Under the pieces are notes generated by a model, which made no database searches, was not told the origin of the DNA, and saw only the letters and a program-made list of their open reading frames with translations. A program made the translations under genes and the position numbers. 18,327 nucleotides of DNA from Bacteroidota bacterium (GTDB taxonomy: Bacteria; Bacteroidota; Bacteroidia; UKL13-3): assembly GCA_010027395.1 (NCBI GenBank), contig RGVD01000024.1:1-18327 (forward strand), read 5' to 3'. Numbering within the stretch: position 1 is the stretch's first letter; each line of letters begins with the position of its first letter. Below are positions 7,817-14,012 of the stretch, piece after piece.

Positions 7817-8190
7817 CTTTCTTCTGTATTTTCCATTCAAAAGCAAATCACTAATTTTAGGAATACGCCCCTGAAATCAAGGATTGAAGCGAATATGAAG
7901 TCAATTCTGCACTTAATACACTTAAACGTCCATTCACACAAAATAGCTACACTTTGGATAAAATCTCTATTATCAATACGCTATGTTAATTTATTTATTT
8001 TTGGACTAGAAACTATACATAAACAAAATAATGCAAATCTCACATACTTAGAAATAGGTAAAAGCAAGGAAATTTGTAGACAAAAAATCAAAATAAAGAC
8101 AATTTAAATTTACAGAAGCCCTGTATTGTATTGACTTTTAATCGTTTTTACGTTTTTAGTTACATCAAAATAATTTCCAATTAACTATTA
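7817..8190. other. Intergenic region holding repeat copy 1
   Basis: A 374-bp gap between the lipoprotein start and the 3' end of the ABC ATPase gene. It contains the 63-bp repeat at 7929-7991 and otherwise AT-rich sequence. An open frame at 7895-8107 runs through the repeat, but it has no recognisable product and atypical composition, so I do not call a gene. No terminator hairpin with a T-run is evident for the leftward ABC operon. Confidence 0.5.
7929..7991 (+). repeat. 63-bp dispersed repeat, copy 1
   Basis: Identical to 11808-11870 except for one base (C at 7979, T at 11858), in the same orientation. It contains CCATTCACACAAAATAGC, TACACTTTGG and a small imperfect hairpin of GATAA with TTATC. 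It lies about 200 bp beyond the 3' end of the truncated ABC ATPase gene. High identity in non-coding DNA implies either a recent copying event or constraint. Confidence 0.9.
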
Positions 8191-8195
8191 TCAAT
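8185..8195 (+). repeat. Third partial occurrence of the repeat core at the ABC ATPase stop
   Basis: CTATTATCAAT at 8185-8195 exactly matches the core of both 63-bp repeats (7967-7977 and 11846-11856). It spans the stop codon of the ABC ATPase gene and creates three consecutive in-frame stops (TGA, TAA, TAG). It could be a chance match in AT-rich DNA, but its position at an abnormal gene end is striking. Confidence 0.4.
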
Positions 8196-8808
8196 TATGA
8201 GTAGAAAATAAAATATACCCTAAAGTAGAATACGAAAGCTCCTTAAAGATATCGAATACAATTTCGGTATTTTTTTTATCCAAGTTACCTGTGGGTTCAT
8301 CTCCCATAATTATCAAAGGATCATTAACCATGGCACGGGCAATAGCCACCCTTTGTTTTTGACCACCTGAAAGTTGGTTAGGAATTTTCAAGGCCTCTTT
8401 TTCAATTCCAAGAATTTTTAATTTCTGATAAGCCCTCTCCTCCACTTCCTTTTCTGAATACTTGCCAAGCTTAAGACCAGGTAACATAACATTACGCAAT
8501 ACATTGAATTCATTTAACAAATAATGAAACTGAAAAACGAAACCAATCTTTTCATTTCTAACCCTTGCTAACTCTCCTTCTTTTTTATCTCGCATACTCA
8601 CTCCGTCAATACTCAAATCTCCCGTATAATCAGTATCCATGGTTGATAGGATATAAAGCAATGTTGATTTACCACAACCTGATTTACCAATGATTGAAGT
8701 AAACTCCCCTCTGTTTAGAAAGAATGTAATTTCTTTTAGCACTTGTATGGTGCTTGGATCATGAAAATACTTTGATATGTTATTTGCCTGAAGTATGATT
8801 TTGTCCAT
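8191..8808 (-). CDS. ABC transporter ATPase, LolD/MacB type, shortened at the C-terminus
   Basis: Nucleotide-binding subunit expected to power the permease encoded just upstream. Motifs in order are Walker A GKSGCGKST (41-49), Q-loop FQF (Q93), signature LSGGQKQR (146-153), Walker B LIIMGDEPT (165-173; Gly replaces the usual Ala before Asp), D-loop NLDKKN and switch His204. The protein ends at residue 205, one residue after that His. LolD-type ATPases normally run about 20 residues further with a DRxxxxxDG-like end. I looked for that segment in the other two downstream frames and did not find it, so a simple frameshift is unlikely. All catalytic motifs remain, so activity is possible. The gene starts 1 bp after the permease stop codon. 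Confidence 0.9.
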   Translation of the reverse strand: MDKIILQANNISKYFHDPSTIQVLKEITFFLNRGEFTSIIGKSGCGKSTLLYILSTMDTDYTGDLSIDGVSMRDKKEGELARVRNEKIGFVFQFHYLLNEFNVLRNVMLPGLKLGKYSEKEVEERAYQKLKILGIEKEALKIPNQLSGGQKQRVAIARAMVNDPLIIMGDEPTGNLDKKNTEIVFDIFKELSYSTLGYILFSTHN

Positions 8809-8809
8809 C

Positions 8810-10069
8810 TTATTTTCCTCTAATGATTACAACAGGATCTATTTTACTAGCCTTGCGAGATGGAAAGTATCCAGCTAAATAAGTAGTGACAATCGAAAAA
8901 ACAGCTCCTATCAAATAGAATTTAGGGTTATAATTGATTGGAAAAGTTTTAATCGTAGGTAAGGAAGCCGTATTAAAAGGAATATTATCTATTAGGTTTG
9001 ATAGTCCAAAGCCAAGCAGAAGTCCCATCCCACCTCCAAAAAATCCAATGCTTAAAGCAATCGTTATGAAAATACGGTTCACATCATTTCCTGAAAATCC
9101 AGTAGCTTTCAGAATAGCAATGGAATCCATCTTTTCATAAATCATCATGTTTAGAATATTATAGATACCGAATCCTGCAACAATTAACAGCGTAATTCCA
9201 ACGGCATAGGAAATAAGTGTGCGTATAGAGCTGCCTGTTTCAAACTGTGAATTGGCAGTTTGAATGTCCACTGCTTCTATGTCGAATAAATTGCCGTATT
9301 CTTTAGCCATTTTAGGCGCCCAAGTAATGTCTTTTAACTTTACTTGAATATCCGTAATATAGTTGTTTGATTCTCCTAATAACTTCTGTGCAGTACTAAT
9401 AGAAGCATAGCTTTGAACCTTATCTACTTCCTGAATCCCTGATTGAAAATAACCAACCACCTTAAGTTGCATTCGCTCTCCTTTACTAGTAGTTACCTGC
9501 ACCACATCTCCAAGATTAGCCAACATTTTCTCAGCCGCACCTTTACCTAAAATAATACTATTCGGTATGTTTTTTAAATCGATATAATTGCCGGCAGTGA
9601 CATAATCTTTGAATTTGAATAAGCGAGCCTCTTCATCCACATTAACACCATTTATAACCCCTGTTAAATCGATAGCTCCAACATTATAAAAAACTTGTGC
9701 TACAATTTTGGGAGCATAACCTAAAACACGGTCATCATTATCTAAAGCCTTCATGATGGCAGGAAAATTATGGATTTGAGCTCTTTCATTTTTAGGCTTC
9801 AATGAACGAATAAAATTGTAATGACCTTTAAACTCCTCTGACAAATCAATGGGTTGATTTTTGGATGCTTGAATCTCATTATATAAACGTATATGAGGAG
9901 TGCGGTTCACTATTAAGCCATCTAACATATCATTTAAACCCGACATAAAACTGAGCAAGGCAATAAACATAGTGATACTAAAAGTAACACCAATGGCAGC
10001 TACTAGGGTTTGTTTCCATCTGGCTACAAGCAAGGATACCGAGATAGAATTTATTAATTTAAAATTCAT
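8810..10069 (-). CDS. ABC transporter permease, FtsX/MacB/LolE-like
   Basis: The inner-membrane subunit (419 residues) has the MacB/LolCE topology: one membrane helix near residues 21-43, a large periplasmic domain (about 45-280), then three helices (about 285-310, 330-358 and 385-405) with the FtsX-type C-terminal domain. Visible family features are the amphipathic N-terminus SISVSLLVARWKQTL, the ILGKGAAEKM and VVGYFQSG segments of the periplasmic domain, AILKATGFSGNDV after the second helix, and the end FPSRKASKIDPVVIIRGK. The ATG overlaps the adaptor stop codon in an ATGA, indicating translational coupling. Such proteins use ATP in the cytoplasm to move the periplasmic domain, extruding lipoproteins, peptides or small molecules; the substrate is unknown. 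Confidence 0.92.
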   Translation of the reverse strand: MNFKLINSISVSLLVARWKQTLVAAIGVTFSITMFIALLSFMSGLNDMLDGLIVNRTPHIRLYNEIQASKNQPIDLSEEFKGHYNFIRSLKPKNERAQIHNFPAIMKALDNDDRVLGYAPKIVAQVFYNVGAIDLTGVINGVNVDEEARLFKFKDYVTAGNYIDLKNIPNSIILGKGAAEKMLANLGDVVQVTTSKGERMQLKVVGYFQSGIQEVDKVQSYASISTAQKLLGESNNYITDIQVKLKDITWAPKMAKEYGNLFDIEAVDIQTANSQFETGSSIRTLISYAVGITLLIVAGFGIYNILNMMIYEKMDSIAILKATGFSGNDVNRIFITIALSIGFFGGGMGLLLGFGLSNLIDNIPFNTASLPTIKTFPINYNPKFYLIGAVFSIVTTYLAGYFPSRKASKIDPVVIIRGK

Positions 10070-11151
10070 TCTGTAGGTTTTAATAATTCCTCTTCAGCAC
10101 TAATACCAGATACTATTTCGATTTTTTGAAAATCTCTTAATCCTGTTTTAACAAGCACTTTTTGTCCGTCACCTTTAATTACCAAGGAATCATTTATCAA
10201 ATAGTTTCGTGGTATTAATATAGCTTGCTTTTTGCTTTGTAAAATAATATTGGCTTCAAATGTGACATTTGGATAAATCGTTTGCGGCCTTTGCAAAAAT
10301 TCAGCCTCAACCAAAAAAGTCTTGCTACGCTCATTCATAATTGGATATATTTTAGAAACAGTGGCTTCAAACACTTTTCCTTTATAGCTATCCATACTCA
10401 CTAAAACTTTTAAGCCTTTTTGTACTTTAAAAATATCATACTCATCTACCTGCATTTCAAGAATAAAATGCTCCTTATTACCAATAACAGCTAATGGAGT
10501 TTGTAATCCCACTTGTTCCCCTTTTTCTTTTAAAATATCATATACCACTCCATCAATTTCACTTTTCAAAGTATAGTCACTTTCGAGTTTACTAGATATC
10601 AGTAAATTCTTTTTAGATTGAGAGGAGCTAAAATCAATTTGTCGTTTTAAATCCTGGTATTTCACTCTAGCTGAATAAAATGAAGATTTGGCGTTTTGAT
10701 AAGCCAATTCTCTTTGCTCTAAATCTACCTTGCTACCAACCTGTTGTTGCCATAAAGCCAATTGTCGAAAATAAAGAGCTGAATCGTTTTTTAATTTACT
10801 AGCCGCCAATTCTATCAATAATTTCGCTTCATTTAATTTATCTTGATTGTTATTAAAGTCAGAGAAACGAGCCGCCAATTCAGCATTTTCTTTTCCTAAC
10901 CTTTGTGCTTCATTTGAAATAGATAAAATGAGCGTTCCTACTTTAACAGAATCACCGACCGTAACAAAAATATTTTCAATAATACCATTAACGGTTGCAA
11001 AGGCTTGGTATTGATTTTTACTTTTAATAATACCTGAAGCATAGATAGACTCTGAAATATCTGAAATGACAGGTTTTGTTTTCTCAACTTTTTGTTTGCA
11101 TGAAACTATAAAAAGTATTAAGATAACTAAATATAAACTTGACTTAGGCAT
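10066..11151 (-). CDS. Periplasmic adaptor lipoprotein of the ABC exporter (MacA/HlyD-like)
   Basis: Membrane-fusion protein of 361 residues expected to bridge the permease to an outer-membrane channel. A lipoprotein signal ends at C18 (LFIVSC). A first half-lipoyl motif (about 47-80, NGIIENIFVTVGDSVKVGT) is followed by a helical hairpin (about 83-175, rich in Glu, Lys, Leu and Gln). The second half-lipoyl motif (about 192-220, IDGVVYDILKEKGEQVG) leads into a beta-barrel and membrane-proximal region. It is first in the adaptor-permease-ATPase operon and shares an ATGA overlap with the permease. No TolC-like channel gene is present in the window, so that partner must be encoded elsewhere. Confidence 0.9.
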   Translation of the reverse strand: MPKSSLYLVILILFIVSCKQKVEKTKPVISDISESIYASGIIKSKNQYQAFATVNGIIENIFVTVGDSVKVGTLILSISNEAQRLGKENAELAARFSDFNNNQDKLNEAKLLIELAASKLKNDSALYFRQLALWQQQVGSKVDLEQRELAYQNAKSSFYSARVKYQDLKRQIDFSSSQSKKNLLISSKLESDYTLKSEIDGVVYDILKEKGEQVGLQTPLAVIGNKEHFILEMQVDEYDIFKVQKGLKVLVSMDSYKGKVFEATVSKIYPIMNERSKTFLVEAEFLQRPQTIYPNVTFEANIILQSKKQAILIPRNYLINDSLVIKGDGQKVLVKTGLRDFQKIEIVSGISAEEELLKPTE

Positions 11152-11248
11152 AGTGCGAATTTATAACATACCATCGAAAATTTATGGTTTATTTTGATGA
11201 CAAAAAGGGTTAAAGTAACTAGGCAAATTTCCTGAATAGTGCGAATTT
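11150..11248 (+). repeat. 13-bp direct repeat flanking the YdcH-adaptor spacer
   Basis: ATAGTGCGAATTT occurs at 11150-11162, overlapping the adaptor start codon, and again at 11236-11248. About 45 bp beyond each copy is GATGACAAAAA (near 11197 and 11285). The matched order and spacing suggest an old tandem duplication of about 87 bp, although the sequence between the islands is not similar. Confidence 0.4.
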
Positions 11249-11251
11249 GCC
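11222..11251 (-). repeat. Inverted repeat between the YdcH-like and adaptor genes
   Basis: GGCAAATT (11222-11229) and AATTTGCC (11244-11251) form a perfect 8-bp stem with a 14-nt loop. It lies between the YdcH-like gene and the ABC operon. In the direction of those genes there is no T-run after the stem, so it is more likely an operator, processing hairpin or weak attenuator than a terminator. Confidence 0.4.
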
Positions 11252-11273
11252 CTTTTAACTCAACGTATATAAG

Positions 11274-11504
11274 TTAATTAGTAAGGATGACAAAAATCTG
11301 GTCTTTAATGTTAACCCTTTTATGCCTTAACGCGTTTAGAAGCTCATCACTGTGGACTTCAACATTCATCTCAATTCTATATATTTGATTGTTGACTTCA
11401 TGGTATTGATCAAACAAACTTCTGAAGTGATGATTACTAGTTTTAAGCTCTGTAATTTTTTGTTCAAACTGAGGGAATTCGTGCCTCAAATCATGTTTTT
11501 CCAT
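11274..11504 (-). CDS. YdcH/DUF465 family small protein
   Basis: A 76-residue, highly charged and helical cytoplasmic protein. The motif order (KHDLRHEFPQFEQKI, LKTSNHHFRSLFDQYHEVNNQIYRIE, then RHKRVNIKDQIF) is typical of the YdcH/DUF465 family, which folds as a short helical hairpin; its biochemical role is unknown to me. The start is ATG at 11504, with an exact TAnnTTTG box 25 bp upstream. It lies 122 bp before the ABC exporter operon on the same strand and could be co-transcribed, but an inverted repeat separates them. No functional link is established. Confidence 0.85.
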   Translation of the reverse strand: MEKHDLRHEFPQFEQKITELKTSNHHFRSLFDQYHEVNNQIYRIEMNVEVHSDELLNALRHKRVNIKDQIFVILTN

Positions 11505-11528
11505 ATGCTGTGTTTTAATTTAGTTGAA

Positions 11529-11536
11529 CAAAATTA
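11529..11536 (-). promoter_or_regulatory. Probable -7 promoter box of the YdcH-like gene
   Basis: The minus strand reads TAATTTTG, an exact TAnnTTTG, placing transcription start roughly 17 bp before the ATG. No good TTG -33 element is found at 19-21 nt, so confidence is moderate. Confidence 0.45.
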
Positions 11537-11807
11537 GTTCTAATTAATTTGACAGAATATGATAAATACCTCTTAAAAACATGATAGAAGTAATAATTTA
11601 GTTATGATTTTATTCGAACCATGTATTACAAATTTTTACCAATATATCAGCTACTAATGCAATATTCATTAAGACAAATTGGAGGTAAATTTTGAAAATT
11701 ATTTACATCAAAAATAAATTTATTGAAGATTGAATCATCAAACTCGAATGTAAAGAGCTTGTATGCTGCAGCCAAATATTTCATCTACCATTTACACAAA
11801 ACAGCGT
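11537..11807. other. Intergenic region beside repeat copy 2
   Basis: AT-rich sequence between the YdcH promoter and the repeat at the end of the HEAT-like gene. I see no credible gene. Positions 11788-11805 read CCATTTACACAAAACAGC, a 16/18 match to the start of the adjacent repeat, making a partial tandem copy with a 21-bp period. On the minus strand a short frame (about 11784-11650) starts MKYLAAAYKL; it might be a displaced end of the HEAT-like gene, but this is weak. Confidence 0.4.
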
Positions 11808-11870
11808 TCCATTCACACAAAATAGCTACACTTTGGATAAAATCTCTATTATCAATATGCTATGTTAATT
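11808..11870 (+). repeat. 63-bp dispersed repeat, copy 2
   Basis: Matches 7929-7991 at 62 of 63 positions. Its right end (AATT at 11867-11870 and the preceding bases) runs into the last codons of the leftward HEAT-like gene and provides that gene's TAA stop (11865-11867). It is preceded by an extra partial unit at 11788-11805. Confidence 0.9.
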
Positions 11871-12350
11871 CTTAATACTATTTTTTTCCTCTCTCTCACA
11901 AATTGCCTCAATGTTGGCTAATAAAACTTTGTTGTGGGTATGTTTAATTTTAATAATTTCGCCTAAAGCAAATGCGGCACACCATCTCACAACAGTGCCA
12001 TCATGTGCTGTATTAATCAATAAATTAACTATGGTAGAATCTAATTGATCAGGAAAAAGATGTGCAATATTTCCTATTACCTTTGCAGACTCCCATTTAA
12101 CTCTAGGCGCTTTTGCAGTATGGCATTTGCTAACAAATTCAAGACATTCTATATTGGCTATGGAAGGATTAATTTTTGTTGCAAATTCTATGGATTCAAT
12201 GCAGGTAGCTTTTGGAGAATCTTTTGCTTGGGCTGCAAATTCTATTAGATTACTTAAGCTAATTTTATTTACTAAAAGAAATTTTGCCAAAGCCTCTGTT
12301 TTTGCTTTTGGGTTGATATTTTTATCATTTAATAAATCTTCGACATTCAT
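11865..12350 (-). CDS. HEAT-repeat-like helical protein
   Basis: A 161-residue cytoplasmic, all-helical protein without signal peptide. Residues ~82-135 show two HEAT-like units (PRVKWESAKVIGNIAHLFP and DGTVVRWCAAFALGEI), the kind of scaffold used for protein-protein binding. The N-terminal half has looser helical repeats with regularly spaced hydrophobic and Cys residues. The start is ATG at 12350 with an exact TAnnTTTG box just upstream. The last codons and stop (KN then TAA) coincide with the edge of the 63-bp repeat, so the natural C-terminus may have been replaced or shortened. The function is unknown. Confidence 0.7.
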   Translation of the reverse strand: MNVEDLLNDKNINPKAKTEALAKFLLVNKISLSNLIEFAAQAKDSPKATCIESIEFATKINPSIANIECLEFVSKCHTAKAPRVKWESAKVIGNIAHLFPDQLDSTIVNLLINTAHDGTVVRWCAAFALGEIIKIKHTHNKVLLANIEAICEREEKNSIKN

Positions 12351-12375
12351 AGATTAAACTACAAAAGGTATAAGA

Positions 12376-12383
12376 CAAAACTA
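12376..12383 (-). promoter_or_regulatory. Probable -7 promoter box of the HEAT-like gene
   Basis: The minus strand reads TAGTTTTG, an exact TAnnTTTG, about 25 bp before the ATG at 12350. No clear -33 TTG is visible at the usual distance. It suggests the HEAT-like gene can be transcribed apart from the glycosyltransferase genes upstream. Confidence 0.4.
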
Positions 12384-12416
12384 CGTTCTAGTAAATAATA
12401 GGAGATGGTATAAAGA

Positions 12417-13163
12417 TCAAAATTTTCCAAACCGAATAGCAATTTCCATTTTTATCCTTCGATATTTCCAAAGAAGCCAATACTTTTTTGAGTAGTGTTC
12501 TTGAACCCTCAATTTGTCTAAATAATGCTCTCTTTTTTGAGCAATGCTTTTGCTTTCATCATGGACTCTATAGCTTGCAAAATGACTATATAAAAACAAG
12601 AAACTACCTTGTTTTAGAAGATATAATAACAATTCATAATCGAAAGCTAAGGGGTAATTTTCGTCAAGCAAATAACTTCTATTTATTTTACGTACATTAA
12701 AAAAACATGCAGGTTGATAAATGGCTGGTAACATTCCTTTTTTGAGCAAAACATCATAGTGCAGATTGCCACCTTTAGGTTTGGATATTTCTTTCCCCTC
12801 CGAATCAATGGTGTTACATAAACCATAATAAACGGTATAGTCAGGATTTACATCGTATGCCCTTAAAAAGGCCTCAACTGCACCAGGTTGAAGAATATCA
12901 TCCGAATTTATAAAAGCTACCAAATCACCTTTTGCCATTTGAAAAGCTTTGTTAATTGCCTTTACTTGACCACCATCTGATTTGCTTTGCCAATAAGTTA
13001 ATTTATCTTCATATTTCTTTATTATATCTAGAGATCCATCATTACTTCCACCATCCATAATAATATATTCAATATTATTATAGGTTTGGTTTAGAACCGA
13101 AAGAATGGTCTGTTCTAAATATTTGGCCTGATTGAATGAAGGTGTAATAATGGTTACAAGCAT
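12417..13163 (-). CDS. Glycosyltransferase family 2 (GT-A)
   Basis: A 248-residue cytoplasmic GT-A enzyme using a nucleotide sugar donor. Family motifs seen are VTIITPSFNQAKYLEQTILSV at the N-terminus, MDGGSNDGS (36-44), SDGGQVKAINKAF (62-74) and the metal-binding NSDD (86-89). The C-terminal part has the LLDENYPLAFDYELLLYLLKQG and SYRVHDESKS segments of this subgroup, often found in polysaccharide or O-antigen loci. It lies 47 bp after the second glycosyltransferase and probably belongs to the same transcription unit as the LysM gene. Donor and acceptor are not predictable. Confidence 0.92.
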   Translation of the reverse strand: MLVTIITPSFNQAKYLEQTILSVLNQTYNNIEYIIMDGGSNDGSLDIIKKYEDKLTYWQSKSDGGQVKAINKAFQMAKGDLVAFINSDDILQPGAVEAFLRAYDVNPDYTVYYGLCNTIDSEGKEISKPKGGNLHYDVLLKKGMLPAIYQPACFFNVRKINRSYLLDENYPLAFDYELLLYLLKQGSFLFLYSHFASYRVHDESKSIAQKREHYLDKLRVQEHYSKKYWLLWKYRRIKMEIAIRFGKF

Positions 13164-13210
13164 CGTGCTTTCGTTTTCCTATTTACGCAAATATAAGTTC
13201 AAAGGATTTA

Positions 13211-14005
13211 TTATAACAAGCCTTTATCGGCTTTATCGGCAAGTACTTGATATTTTGGATTTAAACTTGGGTGCCAGTGATGCAAAAGGCCCTTTTCTCT
13301 GCTTCTTATCACATAGTTTCTAGCTTTGTAAAATTTCATCCAAAGGTCATCATCTTCTTTTCCCCATGTTTTAAATGATTCGTCTAATCCACCAATATTA
13401 TCAAAGTATTTTCTTTTACAAGCTAAAATGCCTTTCCCACCCCATTGCATCCATTCTCCATGCTTCTCATCAAATACATTGGGCTTGTTTTTGTATAAGT
13501 AAAAAACAATTGGAAACCATACCAATTTGCCTAAAGTAAACTTATTGCATTTGATAACTAAGTCCGATGGCAAAGAGAAATCTGCATCACAAATGAATAG
13601 TATTTTGTTTTGAGATTGTTTTACCGCTTTATTAAAAGCAGCGGATCTAGAGAAAGGAATATTTTCACTTTTAAAAACCAATTTACCTTTCCAAATTTTC
13701 CTAACTTCAATTTCTAAATCTATGATATCATCACTTTGACAATCAAAAACTGATAATTCTATTGAATCTAAATGTTGAGTCGAAAGTAAACTTGGAATAA
13801 AATGATTTAAAAACAAATCACTTCTATTGTGAATACCTACACATATAGATATAGGTTTAAGTTTGAATAATGAGAAGTACTTTAAACATAAATAGGCGAA
13901 TATCCCAACAATGTCTTGCCATACACTTAAGTACCCAAACTTGCGCTGAGGTGACTTAAAAACAAACCAAAATGCAAATTTAATATATTGGTATATCTTG
14001 CTCAA
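13211..14005 (-). CDS. Glycosyltransferase with galactosyltransferase-type C-terminal motif
   Basis: A GT2/GT-A enzyme of 264 residues. After an N-terminal segment with a hydrophobic stretch (about 28-50, possibly a membrane-associating helix) come ISICVGIHNRSDLF, the metal-binding FICDADFSLP, and GGLDESFKTWGKEDDDLWMKF. The last is the Glyco_transf_7C signature shared with chondroitin polymerase and beta-4-galactosyltransferases. The start is TTG, 7 bp after the LysM gene stop; no ATG or GTG occurs before the conserved region, so TTG is the only credible start and the gene looks coupled to the LysM gene. The C-terminus contains a short in-frame duplication (ADKADK from repeated CTTTATCGG). 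The substrate is unknown. Confidence 0.85.
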   Translation of the reverse strand: MSKIYQYIKFAFWFVFKSPQRKFGYLSVWQDIVGIFAYLCLKYFSLFKLKPISICVGIHNRSDLFLNHFIPSLLSTQHLDSIELSVFDCQSDDIIDLEIEVRKIWKGKLVFKSENIPFSRSAAFNKAVKQSQNKILFICDADFSLPSDLVIKCNKFTLGKLVWFPIVFYLYKNKPNVFDEKHGEWMQWGGKGILACKRKYFDNIGGLDESFKTWGKEDDDLWMKFYKARNYVIRSREKGLLHHWHPSLNPKYQVLADKADKGLL

Positions 14006-14012
14006 TCGAATA

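Noticed and set aside
7895..8107. Open frame of 70 codons on the plus strand
   Set aside because: It crosses the 63-bp repeat in a frame that differs from copy 2's reading, has no recognisable domain, and lies in AT-rich spacer.
8108..8190. Frameshift explaining the short ABC ATPase
   Set aside because: Neither alternative frame after His204 encodes the expected LolD-like C-terminal segment, and both meet stops quickly.
11761..11867. Repeat copy 2 read as coding on the plus strand (PFTQNS repeated twice, then a stop)
   Set aside because: There is no plausible start or upstream coding sequence; the peptide repeat simply reflects the 21-bp DNA period.
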